A stretch of DNA of 26,238 bases from a virus. The stretch is taken from positions 1-26,238 of the IMG/VR virus record IMGVR_UViG_3300042542_002003. One strand, 5' to 3'. The position numbers and the translations under genes are program-made. A model generated the notes under the pieces. That model ran no database searches, had not been told where the DNA came from, and saw nothing but the letters and a program-made list of their open reading frames with translations. Below, piece by piece: positions 7,437 to 15,630 of this stretch. Position 1 is the stretch's first letter. Each line of letters opens with the position of its first letter.

Positions 7437-9874
7437 TGCTGCACCGCCCGGCCCTTGCCGGTAATCAGCCCGGTCCATTCCATGCTCGAGAATTTGCATG
7501 GGTGCGCGGTGTCGTTTTCGATCGTGACCGTGATGTTCTCCCCCCGGCCGAACATTGGGATGCGGAACACCCCCTCCTGGCCCTGATCCACACCCTGCAG
7601 CAGGCCCACCGTGCTGCCCGGGAAGGTGTAAACGGCCTCGTCGCGGTTGCCGGTGGGCGTGACCCGCACCTGGAAATAGCCGGTTTCGTGGTATCTCAGC
7701 CGGGCCTGGCGGATCTGCGCCCGCAGCGTGTTGCTGGCCACCTGCCCGCCGCCCTGGGTCCGCATCGCCTTGAACCGCGAGGGCCGGTAACGGAACGGGT
7801 AGAGCTCTCCGAACCAAACCTGCGCTGCCGACCAGTCGCCGCGGGCCGTGATCGTGTTGCCGCTGCTGGCAGCTCCCAGCAGCACCCCGCCCTGGTAGCC
7901 CGGCTGGTAGGCGGACCATGCCTGGGTCGCGGCTCTGATGGTGAACGGAAGGGTCCAGGTCGTCACCTTCGTCACGGCGTTGTAGGTGCCGGCTGGCACC
8001 CGCACGGCGGCCGGGCTGGCGGTGGTGGTGCTCACCCAGCGATCAAGCAGCAGCGGGTACGGCGCCGCGGCGATCGACTGCCGATCGAGCACCGGCATCT
8101 TCTCCAGGAACACCTCCGGCCCGCGCTGGACCAGGAGGTAGAGCGTTTCCTGGATCGCCACGATCGACAGGATGCCGTCAGCACCAGGCAGCTCCCAGTG
8201 GCCCCAGCTGGACTGGGCACGCTCTACCCCGCTGCCACTGTTGCGGTACAGGAACTTGTAGGTGTAGATCCTGTTCGTGTAGCCGGCCTTGCTGCTGATG
8301 CAGTACAGCGAATTGCCGGTATCGTTTGCCGCAAGCTGAAAAATCCCAGACGGGATGTAGCTGCTTACGTGATCAGTAATGCTGTCAGCGTCGCCCACCA
8401 GCGCAGTGCCGGCGCCGCGCACGGAGAACTGCCGCAGCTGGCTCCAGTCGCCGTTGGACTGGCAGAACACAACCGACCCGCCCATCTGGATTGGCCGCAC
8501 CCCTGTGTCAATTTCATAGCTTGTCAGGATCGTAATCGCATCCGTTGCTGGCGTTAGCGCGGCATCAGTCGCATAGGATCTGAATTGATAATCATCGCTG
8601 AATAGCAGCATCTCCCCCTGGAACGGCACCGCATACCGCAGCACACTCACCTTCGAGCTGCTGGCGGTCTTATCGATCGGGTCCGAATCCAGAACCGTTG
8701 TCACGGTCTCCGGGAAGAACGAGAAGAAGTCCTTCGCTCTGCTGAAGATTCGCTTCTCGTCCGCCAGGATCCCCAGTCGCCCGCGATGCACGAAGATGTC
8801 GTTCACCGTTTGGTCAACGAAGCTCGGGTCCGGGGCCGATTCGCTGTCGCCGGCTGTCCGCTGCCCCCACGTCGGAAGCGTCAGGCCCGTCAACGCCGCA
8901 CCGTTGAGGGGCCCGAAGTACCACGTTCCCGCCGGCAGCCGCACCAGCACCTGCGGCATGGTGGCGGGATCCAGCTTGTACCGAGTCCCCGGCGCCACGG
9001 TCTCCTCCCAGGCGCCCTCGCCGAAGGTGCCGGCGCCAGAGCGGGGCGCGAACTTCAGGTAGTAGCCGTCGAAGTTGTTGGTCGGGTCGCCCGTCACCTC
9101 CACCTGGTAGCCCTGGGGTGCAATCGCCGGAAGACTGGTGAACGACTGCACCGAATTGGTGATCGCGGTGATGTCCGCGTTGGCCCGGGCATCGGTGGCG
9201 CTGATCGTGATTGTGCTCGCGCTGGTGAGGTGCAGCACCGATCCGGCTCGGGCGATCGAGACACCAGCCACGCCGGCCAGGGCCGTCTTGATCTGTTCGG
9301 CGATGTCTGCCGTGCTGATCGCCGTGCCGGCCGTCGTCGTCGTCGTCACCGTGGCCAAGGTGCCGTTCACGTTCACCCGGTAGGACTGGCCGTAATTGGC
9401 GGCCTTCACCCACACCAGGGCTTCATTGGCCGCCGGCCTGGCCACAGCGGGGGCCACCGCCGCGTCCATCGCCACCACCTTCAGTGAGCTGGCCACGAAG
9501 GTGTAATCGGCCACGGTGCCGCACCGGATCTGCCGCTTGGCGTCCGTCACACCGGAGAGGTAGCCGTAGCCGCTGGGGGCGCTGACGGTCTGCGCCACGC
9601 CGTCGAGATCGAACACCTTCACGCTGCTGCTGCTGATCACCGCCAGATACCGCTCGCTGCGGTCGCGCAGGATCGCGTGAACGAACACATCGCCCAGGCT
9701 GGTGGAGCTCACCCTGGCCAGGGTCTGCGTGGGATCCCGCTTGCGTAGGCCCTCGGCGCTGCTGCTGACCGCGTTGATCTGTAGCTCCGCCTGGGTGGGA
9801 TCCCGCTGCGCGTCCGGTTGCTGGCTGACCCCCTGGATCAGGTTCGGAACCGTGGAGGTGAAGAGTTCAGCCAT
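7433..9874 (-). CDS. Tail tubular protein B (nozzle), gp12-like
   Basis: An 813-residue protein, close to the 794 residues of T7 gp12. It opens with MAELFTSTVPNLIQGVSQQP, the signature N-terminus of this family, followed by a region starting with NAV that leads to GLRKRDPTQTLA. The body is beta-rich with many Thr/Ser/Val runs and motifs such as VNDIFVHRGRLGIL and QFRSYATDAALTP typical of podovirus nozzle proteins. In the virion it forms the hexameric distal tail tube that contacts fibres and host surface. ATG at 9874 overlaps the tail tube A stop as TAATG, and its own stop overlaps the gp13-like start. No truncation or frameshift is seen. Confidence 0.95.
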   Translation of the reverse strand: MAELFTSTVPNLIQGVSQQPDAQRDPTQAELQINAVSSSAEGLRKRDPTQTLARVSSTSLGDVFVHAILRDRSERYLAVISSSSVKVFDLDGVAQTVSAPSGYGYLSGVTDAKRQIRCGTVADYTFVASSLKVVAMDAAVAPAVARPAANEALVWVKAANYGQSYRVNVNGTLATVTTTTTAGTAISTADIAEQIKTALAGVAGVSIARAGSVLHLTSASTITISATDARANADITAITNSVQSFTSLPAIAPQGYQVEVTGDPTNNFDGYYLKFAPRSGAGTFGEGAWEETVAPGTRYKLDPATMPQVLVRLPAGTWYFGPLNGAALTGLTLPTWGQRTAGDSESAPDPSFVDQTVNDIFVHRGRLGILADEKRIFSRAKDFFSFFPETVTTVLDSDPIDKTASSSKVSVLRYAVPFQGEMLLFSDDYQFRSYATDAALTPATDAITILTSYEIDTGVRPIQMGGSVVFCQSNGDWSQLRQFSVRGAGTALVGDADSITDHVSSYIPSGIFQLAANDTGNSLYCISSKAGYTNRIYTYKFLYRNSGSGVERAQSSWGHWELPGADGILSIVAIQETLYLLVQRGPEVFLEKMPVLDRQSIAAAPYPLLLDRWVSTTTASPAAVRVPAGTYNAVTKVTTWTLPFTIRAATQAWSAYQPGYQGGVLLGAASSGNTITARGDWSAAQVWFGELYPFRYRPSRFKAMRTQGGGQVASNTLRAQIRQARLRYHETGYFQVRVTPTGNRDEAVYTFPGSTVGLLQGVDQGQEGVFRIPMFGRGENITVTIENDTAHPCKFSSMEWTGLITGKGRAVQQ

Positions 9875-10533
9875 TAGAAGAACAAACCTGGATAGCCGCG
9901 ACCCGCTAACCCAGCAGCAGGGTTGAAGGTGCCGAACGGCAGCACCCCACGCTGCCCGCTCAGGCTGTTGGGCTGGAGCTGCTGCAGCTCGTTCCGGTCC
10001 AGCTCGGTCCTGGCCATCAGCAGGTCCTGCTGGGTGTAGCCCTCGATCGAGTCGGACCCCAGGAATCGATTGGCAAAGGCCCTGGCGCCCAGGATGCTGA
10101 TGTACCGATTGAACACCTCCGGGCAGTCATCCCACGGCAGCGTCCACACCACGTCGGCGGTGAGCTGCGTGACGGCGGCACCCGTCAGCACGTAGGTGCG
10201 GTTCACCCGGTCGTAGACCCGTTGGCCCCGGAGGATGAAGCGCCCGTCCCACTGGAATGGGTCGGGGGCAAAGCGGGTGAGGTTCGATGGCACGGTGATG
10301 GTGCCGTCCGTGGCCACGGCGAAGGGGTAGTCCTGCTCGCTGTTCCAGCTCCAGCCGCGGGTCTGCTCCTGCTTGTGGAACTCCAGCAGGGTGCGCTCGG
10401 CGATGCTGGATTCCGCCATCACCGGGTCGTCGAGGCTGTTGACCGGGGCCTCGCCGATCACGGCCAGCAGGATGTTGACGGCATCCAGCAGGGTGGTGCG
10501 GCCTGGCGTCGCTGACTGGTTGGCCAGGCCCAT
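9874..10533 (-). CDS. Tail tubular protein A (adaptor), gp11-like
   Basis: A 219-residue protein with the family core TTLLDAVNILLAVIGEAPV near the N-terminus and the pattern EFHKQEQTRGWSWNSEQDYP in the middle. T7 gp11 is 196 residues. It forms the 12-subunit ring joining portal and nozzle. The ATG at 10533 is preferred because family members begin just before the LLDAVN segment and a GGA lies at a fair distance upstream. An in-frame GTG at 10557 would add eight residues and cannot be excluded. The gene lies directly downstream of a strong terminator, so its expression depends on read-through or on an internal start. The following gene is coupled by TAATG. Confidence 0.92.
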   Translation of the reverse strand: MGLANQSATPGRTTLLDAVNILLAVIGEAPVNSLDDPVMAESSIAERTLLEFHKQEQTRGWSWNSEQDYPFAVATDGTITVPSNLTRFAPDPFQWDGRFILRGQRVYDRVNRTYVLTGAAVTQLTADVVWTLPWDDCPEVFNRYISILGARAFANRFLGSDSIEGYTQQDLLMARTELDRNELQQLQPNSLSGQRGVLPFGTFNPAAGLAGRGYPGLFF

Positions 10534-10575
10534 GAGCGATCCAGCGGTGCAGAGCACATGCTATCGGCTGCCATG

Positions 10576-10602
10576 AAAAAGGCCCCCGGCAAACCGAGGG
10601 CC
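10576..10602 (-). terminator. Intrinsic terminator after the capsid gene
   Basis: Read on the minus strand the element is GGCCCTCGG, loop TTTG, CCGGGGGCC, then TTTTT. All nine stem positions pair, one as G-U. It lies 24 bases after the capsid stop and before tail tube A. This matches the location of T-phi in T7, which follows gene 10 and lowers transcription of the downstream tail genes. The same role is inferred here. Confidence 0.88.
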
Positions 10603-10625
10603 AAGTCGCTCCGTCAGGCCAAACC

Positions 10626-11642
10626 TTAGGGGATCACGATGCAGGCAGCGCATTCATCCCGCAGCCGGCCGATGCCGATCGACTGCGAGGCCACGCCAAG
10701 GGTGGCCTGGTATTGGATGTTGAAGGTGCTGTCCGCAGTCGTCATCTGGAACCTAGGGGCCCGCAAGGTAAGCATGCCCACGGCTTCCCTGTTGAAGATC
10801 AAGGCCCGGCACTTGGTCAGGTCCTGGGCATAATCAGGGTTCTTGTCAAGCGGGTTCAGCGTGTAAGCGGGCTGGATCAGGTGGTTGGATTCGTAAATAG
10901 GGATTCCTTTCACCCGGCCAACCGCGCCACTGGCGATGGCGCCGTTACTCTGCCCGCCGTTGAAGTCCGTGTTGATGACACGGGTCCCCTCATTGAGGAA
11001 ATCGTATTCATCGGGCGGCACCACGCAGACCAGGCCGGCAGTGGGTACGTCCTTTTTCCTCATGGCAACCTTGACGTCACCGATGGCGGATGCCAGCTCA
11101 TCGCCTTTGGCCTGCTTTGATGCGGCGGCATAGCCAGCCGTCAGGGTCCTTTTGAAGCCGGTCCGGCCAGTGTTGATCGTTCGGGCCAAGGGCTCGACGG
11201 TGCTGTTGGCTGCGGCAAAGAGGATGCGAGCGATGCGCCTGTCGGTCTCCCAGGACAGGGCGATGCCCAGTTGCTCGAAGTACTCGGATGCCACATCGGC
11301 GTAGCTCATCAGCTGATCAAGGTCGGCGATCACTTGGTCGGCGACCATGAGACCATCGACAGCAATGTTCCGGACGTTGCTATCGCTGGGGGAGTTGCCG
11401 GCCAGGCCACCCAGTAGCGGCACGCCAGGGGTCATGTAGGAGGCGGCGGCGCGACCAGTAACTTGGAAGTCAAACGACTTGCCTCCCTTGATGTTCCGGG
11501 TCTTCACGAATCTGGTGAAGACGCACTCGCGTTTCATCGCGTTCAGAATCTCGGATTGTCCGAGTTTCTGGAAAATAGCCTCAACATCGCCAGCCCCGCG
11601 AATCTGGCCAAGCCGGGCCAGCAAGGCATTGTTTACTGCCAT
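10626..11642 (-). CDS. Major capsid protein, gp10-like
   Basis: A 338-residue protein (T7 gp10A is 345) placed between scaffold and tail tube A, the invariant podovirus order. It starts MAVNNALLARLGQIRGAGD, followed by a region with FVKTRNIKGGKSFDFQVTG, matching the N-arm and E-loop of HK97-fold T7-like capsids. Later segments (AIGDVKVAMRKKDVPTAG and VVPPDEYDFLNEG) fit the peripheral domain. The C-terminus ends with SIGIGRLRDECAACIVIP. No frameshift-extended minor form is obvious. The ATG has no Shine-Dalgarno sequence. A 46-base hairpin ends directly at the start codon, so initiation may be unusual. A strong terminator follows. Confidence 0.95.
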   Translation of the reverse strand: MAVNNALLARLGQIRGAGDVEAIFQKLGQSEILNAMKRECVFTRFVKTRNIKGGKSFDFQVTGRAAASYMTPGVPLLGGLAGNSPSDSNVRNIAVDGLMVADQVIADLDQLMSYADVASEYFEQLGIALSWETDRRIARILFAAANSTVEPLARTINTGRTGFKRTLTAGYAAASKQAKGDELASAIGDVKVAMRKKDVPTAGLVCVVPPDEYDFLNEGTRVINTDFNGGQSNGAIASGAVGRVKGIPIYESNHLIQPAYTLNPLDKNPDYAQDLTKCRALIFNREAVGMLTLRAPRFQMTTADSTFNIQYQATLGVASQSIGIGRLRDECAACIVIP

Positions 11643-11688
11643 GGTTGCAAAAAGCGTTTGGGTTGTTTGCCCGTGGCTTCTTGCAACC
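11643..11688 (-). promoter_or_regulatory. Long mRNA hairpin abutting the capsid start codon
   Basis: In the mRNA strand GGTTGCAAGAAGC pairs with GCTTTTTGCAACC, giving 13 pairs including one G-U. The loop is 20 bases, within which GGG can pair with CCC. The 3' arm ends at the base before the capsid ATG, leaving no room for a ribosome-binding site. It could be an RNase III processing site, an mRNA stabiliser, or a translation control element. Confidence 0.65.
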
Positions 11689-11741
11689 TGTGTTTAGCAA
11701 TCCCCCCTTGAGGGGCCAAACGATGCAATGAGGCTGTAGCT

Positions 11742-11823
11742 GCAGCAACTGACTTGACCGGTGGACGGTGTGCGGGCCTCTCCCGCAGGGAGGCCAGCAC
11801 TACACAGGTGTAGCAGTTGCTGC
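11742..11823 (-). repeat. Nested inverted repeats in the scaffold-capsid gap
   Basis: A 10-base inverted repeat (GCAGCAACTG at 11742-11751, its complement at 11814-11823) flanks two smaller hairpins: ctacac/gtgtag at 11800-11813 with a two-base loop, and a GGCCTC-type stem at 11775-11795 with a small bulge. Together with the 11643-11688 hairpin, most of this 196-base gap can fold. No T-tract follows, so a terminator is unlikely. I infer a structured capsid leader or a processing region. Confidence 0.5.
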
Positions 11824-11838
11824 GCTGAGGTTACACCT

Positions 11839-12858
11839 TCATGCCCAATCTGGCGAGTTGGCGATGGCCGCCCTGACGCGCTTGGCATAGGCGGGATCGA
11901 CGTGCATCAGTCGGTCGCCCTGGGCGTTGCGCCGATCGACGGCCGCGTTCTGTTGCTCGATCGAGGTGAAGCGCATTGTGCCCTGGCTCCGTCCGCCCCT
12001 GGCCAGCTGCGGCTCGCTGCGCTGCCGTGGATTGCTACCGGCAGCCGCCCGCGCCTGGATCGCCTTCACCGCGAAGGCGGCCAGCTCCTTGTTGCCGGAG
12101 TCGATGGCTGCGTTGTAGCCAGCCAGCTCCCCCTCGCTCAGGTTGGCAAGGGCCCAGCCGCTCAGCGCCCGGAACTTCTCATCGCCTCCGACCGATTGCC
12201 GGATCGCCGCGCCATCCTCTGCGCTCAGCTGGGGGGCGGCAGCCGGCGAGCTGGCCTTGACCCCATCGAGATAGGTCTGCACCACGGCCCTAGGCAGGCC
12301 AGCCTTGGTGGCCAGCGACTCCACTGCTTCGCTCACGTCGCCCCCGGCACGCAGGGTTGCATCGAGCTGCAGGGGGTTCACCTCGGCGGCGGTGAACAGA
12401 CCGGTCAGCGCCTCGCCGTACAGCGCCTTGCCCAGCTCGGGGGTGTAGGCCTCTGGGGGAAGCGTGTTCCCGGTGGCGGGCGCCTTGGCCTTGCCCTCTG
12501 CCAGGGCGATGACCTCCTTGAGCGACTTGCCCCGGTATTCCTCCGGGATGTCGTCGTCGGCGGCCTGGTCGTCGTCGGTGGTGGTGTCGTCCTCGGCCGG
12601 GCTGAGCAGATCGGCCAGCGGGTCGTCGGCGTCCTCGCCCTCGGCTGGCGCGGGGGCAGTGGGCCGCCGGGGGGGCGTGGCCTGCTTGCGCTCGGCCCGC
12701 TCCTCGGCCGCCAGCATCCGATCGAGGGGGTGGGACATATCCCATTCCTCGCCGGACGGCTGGCTGCCTTCCGCTTCAAGCTCGTCCAGTGCAGCGACGA
12801 GGCGACCCTCCTCGCCTGGGCGCACCAGGCTGAGGAGCTGTTCGGTGGTGGTGCTCAT
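11839..12858 (-). CDS. Scaffold (capsid assembly) protein, gp9-like
   Basis: A 339-residue protein (T7 gp9 is 307) between portal and capsid. The N-terminal third is very acidic, with a Glu/Asp-rich stretch near residues 75-110 typical of scaffolds. The middle has EEYRGKSLKEVIALAEGKAK and a helix-rich segment. The C-terminus has the short basic helices (VDRRNAQGDRLMHVDPAYAK) that in this family contact the capsid shell. It assembles inside the prohead and leaves before DNA packaging. Its ATG at 12858 overlaps the portal stop as ATGA. It is followed by a 196-base structured gap before the capsid gene. Confidence 0.9.
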   Translation of the reverse strand: MSTTTEQLLSLVRPGEEGRLVAALDELEAEGSQPSGEEWDMSHPLDRMLAAEERAERKQATPPRRPTAPAPAEGEDADDPLADLLSPAEDDTTTDDDQAADDDIPEEYRGKSLKEVIALAEGKAKAPATGNTLPPEAYTPELGKALYGEALTGLFTAAEVNPLQLDATLRAGGDVSEAVESLATKAGLPRAVVQTYLDGVKASSPAAAPQLSAEDGAAIRQSVGGDEKFRALSGWALANLSEGELAGYNAAIDSGNKELAAFAVKAIQARAAAGSNPRQRSEPQLARGGRSQGTMRFTSIEQQNAAVDRRNAQGDRLMHVDPAYAKRVRAAIANSPDWA

Positions 12859-14543
12859 GGTTCAGTGGGTTGTTGAGTGGGCGGCGGTTCGCCCTGCATC
12901 TGCTGGGCGGTGGCCGCAGCGGTGGCCAGCTTTGCCGGGTCCGCCATGGAGGATCGCATCAGCTGTTCCTGCTGCGCCGCCTGCGCCTGCTGCGCCTTGA
13001 TTTGGTTGACCTTCTCCTCCGTGCGCACCAGGTCGATCGCTTCGAGGCCCAGCCCGTTACTGAGCCTGGTGATGGCAGCGCTCACATCGACGCGGGCGGC
13101 AACCTCCGCGGGACCCACGATGTTGGCCAGTGCATCGAGGCCCTGGATCCAGCGCATCGTCTTGTCGAGGTCGTTGCCACGGCCAACGGCAGCCAGGCCA
13201 ACCGATACCACCGGCTTCACCAGATCCTTGGGCAGCTGGACCTTTCCCTGGCGGGTCAGGACGTGCAGCTTGCGGGTGATGTAGGGGTTCTGGAACTCAG
13301 TCGTGAGGATGCTGTAGATCCCGACTTGCCCCTCGTCCATCTGCTGCGCCACCATCCGGATTTCCTCGGCGGTGGTCCGCTCCGAGTCTCGGACGTTCGA
13401 CATCATGAAAGCCCGCTTCAATGCGGCCTCCACCCGCTGCAGGCGGGCTTCCGCCACCACCAGGCCCTGCCCCCTGCGGCCATCGGATCCCAGCTCCTTC
13501 ACATCGTCTGGGTGGCCGATCACATAGCCGCCGTTGCGGCAGGCCACCAAGTCCTTGATCGAAGTGACCCCGCCAGGGCGTACCACGTACTTGGATTCAG
13601 CGGCGATCATCGCCCCCTCGGTGAGCGCCTGGCTCAGGGATTCGGCGGTCTGCAGGTCGGCCAGGCACCGGGCTTCGATGTAGCCGGGGCCGTAGTCGCA
13701 GCTGTCGATCCTCGTTGCCCGCAGCGGCATCCAGGGGGAAATCTCAAGGCCGACTTCCTTCTCTTGCCCCTCGATCTCCTGCCCTTTGCATTCCTGGCAC
13801 CATTTGACCTTCTTCGCCCTGTAGTCCCATTCCACGTGGGTGTAAACCTTGATCACCTCCTCCTCGTCCAGCACCTTGTTGGGGGCTAACGGATCGGGGC
13901 TGTAGCCCTCGCTCCCCTCGTCCTCGAGGAGGCCCAGGTGCTGAGCCACCGCATTCGGCAGGCTGTCCTCGGTGAAGCTCTCGCAGATCACCAGCTCCAG
14001 CGGCCGGCCCATCGGATCCCGCCTGATGCAGTAGCGGTTCAGGTGGTAACAGGTGAGCCCATCCTCCTCGTCGTCATAGAGAACGACGTTGCCGGGGCCG
14101 ATCAAATGGACCATCGCCTCCAGCACCACGGCGCGATCGGCGGTGCTGTTGATCTCGCGGAGCACCGCCTGCTCCATCGCTAGCAGGCTGCGGTCGAACT
14201 CCACCATGGACCTGGCGATTTCATCCTCGGCCGTTCCGGCCTGCCGGGCATCGCTAATCAGAGTGGCCCGCTCCCGCTCGTCAATCGTGTACTTAAAGAA
14301 CGACTCGGAGGCCGGCATTACCGCCAGCAGCCAGCGGCTGGCGAGGTGCTGGTGACCTTCCTGGCCGATGCCATTCCAAGGCAGCGGGTAGGTCTCGGGT
14401 TGCCCCTGGTCCGGGTCATTGGCGGCCGGCACCAGCCAGGGCAGCGTCAGCCGGCAGGACCGCCGGGCACGCGACAACCAGAGATCACGATCGGATCGGA
14501 GCTTCTCGTAGAGCTGTTCCGCTGGGCCCTGAGTGGTGTCCAT
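12855..14543 (-). CDS. Portal (head-tail connector) protein, gp8-like
   Basis: A 562-residue protein (T7 gp8 is 536). The N-terminus, MDTTQGPAEQLYEKLRSDRD followed by SRARRSCRLTLPWLVP, is the classic podovirus portal opening. HQHLASRWLLAVMPASESFF follows and matches the NNLASKLMLALFP segment of T7. The ATG at 14543 lies one base after the stop of the previous gene and fits the family start. An in-frame upstream extension to 14600 would overlap that gene and is rejected. A Gln-rich C-terminal tail (about residues 520-562) is likely the flexible crown end. It forms the 12-fold channel for DNA entry and exit. Confidence 0.95.
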   Translation of the reverse strand: MDTTQGPAEQLYEKLRSDRDLWLSRARRSCRLTLPWLVPAANDPDQGQPETYPLPWNGIGQEGHQHLASRWLLAVMPASESFFKYTIDERERATLISDARQAGTAEDEIARSMVEFDRSLLAMEQAVLREINSTADRAVVLEAMVHLIGPGNVVLYDDEEDGLTCYHLNRYCIRRDPMGRPLELVICESFTEDSLPNAVAQHLGLLEDEGSEGYSPDPLAPNKVLDEEEVIKVYTHVEWDYRAKKVKWCQECKGQEIEGQEKEVGLEISPWMPLRATRIDSCDYGPGYIEARCLADLQTAESLSQALTEGAMIAAESKYVVRPGGVTSIKDLVACRNGGYVIGHPDDVKELGSDGRRGQGLVVAEARLQRVEAALKRAFMMSNVRDSERTTAEEIRMVAQQMDEGQVGIYSILTTEFQNPYITRKLHVLTRQGKVQLPKDLVKPVVSVGLAAVGRGNDLDKTMRWIQGLDALANIVGPAEVAARVDVSAAITRLSNGLGLEAIDLVRTEEKVNQIKAQQAQAAQQEQLMRSSMADPAKLATAAATAQQMQGEPPPTQQPTEP

Positions 14544-14544
14544 T

Positions 14545-14958
14545 TCAGGTGCCGATGTTGAGGCCAGCGCCGGCCGCTGCCGCCGCGCCAGCCGGCGCAA
14601 TCGTGAGCCCGGACGCCGGCTTCTTCTTCTTCTGCTGCTGGGCTGGATCAGTGGTCAGGGCGAGCCCAGCGGCGGGCGCCGCGTAGGTGGTGGCGGTGGC
14701 ATAGGGCGCTGCTTGCGCCACCACGGCCGCCGCTTCCGTGGCCATGGCGGCGGTCTGCTCTGCCAGCGAGGCACGGGACCGCTCGCTCTCGGCATTGGCA
14801 GCGGCGATCTGCTGGTCCAGCTGGGACTGCATCCGCAGGCTGGCCTCCTCCGCCTGCCGCCGGGCCGCTTCCATCTGCTGGCTCTGCGCGTCGATCTGGG
14901 CCTGGCTGGGGCCCTGGTAGACGATTTGCGGTGCCCGCGCCCTTCTCCCTGAACACAT
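14545..14958 (-). CDS. Small virion-associated protein, gp6.7/gp7.3-like (paralogue B)
   Basis: A 137-residue protein directly upstream of the portal gene. It starts MCSGRRARAP, has a Gln/Ala/Glu-rich coiled coil at about 20-70, then an Ala-rich linker and KKKK. It ends GAAAAAGAGLNIGT. The upstream neighbour shares the MCxG start and the GAGLNI end, so the two are likely paralogues or share targeting motifs. T7 genes 6.7 and 7.3 occupy this place and encode small virion proteins ejected to the host envelope. I recall that T7 gp6.7 also begins with Met-Cys. No lipoprotein signal peptide precedes the Cys. The role is inferred from position and ends. Confidence 0.75.
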   Translation of the reverse strand: MCSGRRARAPQIVYQGPSQAQIDAQSQQMEAARRQAEEASLRMQSQLDQQIAAANAESERSRASLAEQTAAMATEAAAVVAQAAPYATATTYAAPAAGLALTTDPAQQQKKKKPASGLTIAPAGAAAAAGAGLNIGT

Positions 14959-14960
14959 GA

Positions 14961-15368
14961 TCAGTACCCCGTGGTGATGTTGAGTCCGGCGCCAGGGCCG
15001 GCGGCAATCGTTGCGGCCGCTCGATCGATTCGCAGCGCCGCCTTACCGGTCGGCCGCTTCTCGCCAGTGCGGTCGCTGCCGATCACCGGGGCCGCAGCCG
15101 GCTTCTCTGGTGGCGGTGCGCCGACCAGTGCCGCGAGCCTGGCTGCTTGGGCGGTCGTGTTGTTGGCGCGGGCCGTGGCCACCGCCTGCTCCTGGGTCTG
15201 CAGTGCGATCCGGTCACGCACCAGGGCATCCAGCTGGCGCTGTTTGGCCAGCACATCAGAGCTTTGCGCCTGCTGCATCAGGCCGAGCTGCTGGCTCGCC
15301 ATTGCGTCGTAAGCCCTGGTGTCGGGCGCGTAGATGGTTGACCGGGATCCCCCGCCGCCCGCGCACAT
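14961..15368 (-). CDS. Small virion-associated protein, gp6.7/gp7.3-like (paralogue A)
   Basis: A 135-residue protein starting MCAGGGGSRSTIYAP, with a Gln-rich coiled coil at about 22-75, a Pro/Ala linker, a basic patch (TGEKRPTGKAALRIDR), and a final GPGAGLNITTGY. Start and end motifs match the next gene, two bases downstream. The middle regions are similar only in composition. I infer an ejected or head-associated small protein in the place of T7 gp6.7/7.3. The Cys at position 2 could be modified or membrane-linked, but there is no signal sequence to support a lipoprotein. Confidence 0.75.
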   Translation of the reverse strand: MCAGGGGSRSTIYAPDTRAYDAMASQQLGLMQQAQSSDVLAKQRQLDALVRDRIALQTQEQAVATARANNTTAQAARLAALVGAPPPEKPAAAPVIGSDRTGEKRPTGKAALRIDRAAATIAAGPGAGLNITTGY

Positions 15369-15371
15369 GGC

Positions 15372-15581
15372 TCAGTCCCTCCCGGTATCGAAGGAGGGCG
15401 GGTAGACCGTGGGCGCATCGGCGTCGCTGGTCAGCAGCTCGATACGCAGCCATCGGACCACCTGAACCGCGCCGATCTGCTGCTGGATCTCGCGGTCCGT
15501 GGCCTCTGGGTGCGGGGCGATGTCGGGCCACAGCGCTTCAGCCTGCTCGACCAGTTCCTCCGCATTGATGGGCTTCGGCAT
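15372..15581 (-). CDS. Unknown small acidic protein
   Basis: A 69-residue frame starting MPKPINAEELVEQAEALWPD, three bases upstream of the next gene. It is acidic in its first half, contains a helix (DREIQQQIGAVQVVRWLRIE) and ends in a Pro/Ser/Asp tail. I do not recognise it. A 49-base gap precedes it, which can form only a short CCCC/GGGG hairpin. Its position at the start of the head gene cluster suggests a minor structural or assembly role, but nothing in the sequence proves this. Confidence 0.6.
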   Translation of the reverse strand: MPKPINAEELVEQAEALWPDIAPHPEATDREIQQQIGAVQVVRWLRIELLTSDADAPTVYPPSFDTGRD

Positions 15582-15630
15582 TACACGGCTGCAGAGTTTG
15601 CCCCATGCTACGGGGTGCCGTCAGGTGGGG

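Noticed and set aside
14544-14600. Longer N-terminus for the portal protein
   Set aside because: It would overlap the previous gene by 56 bases, while the ATG at 14543 matches the known portal start.
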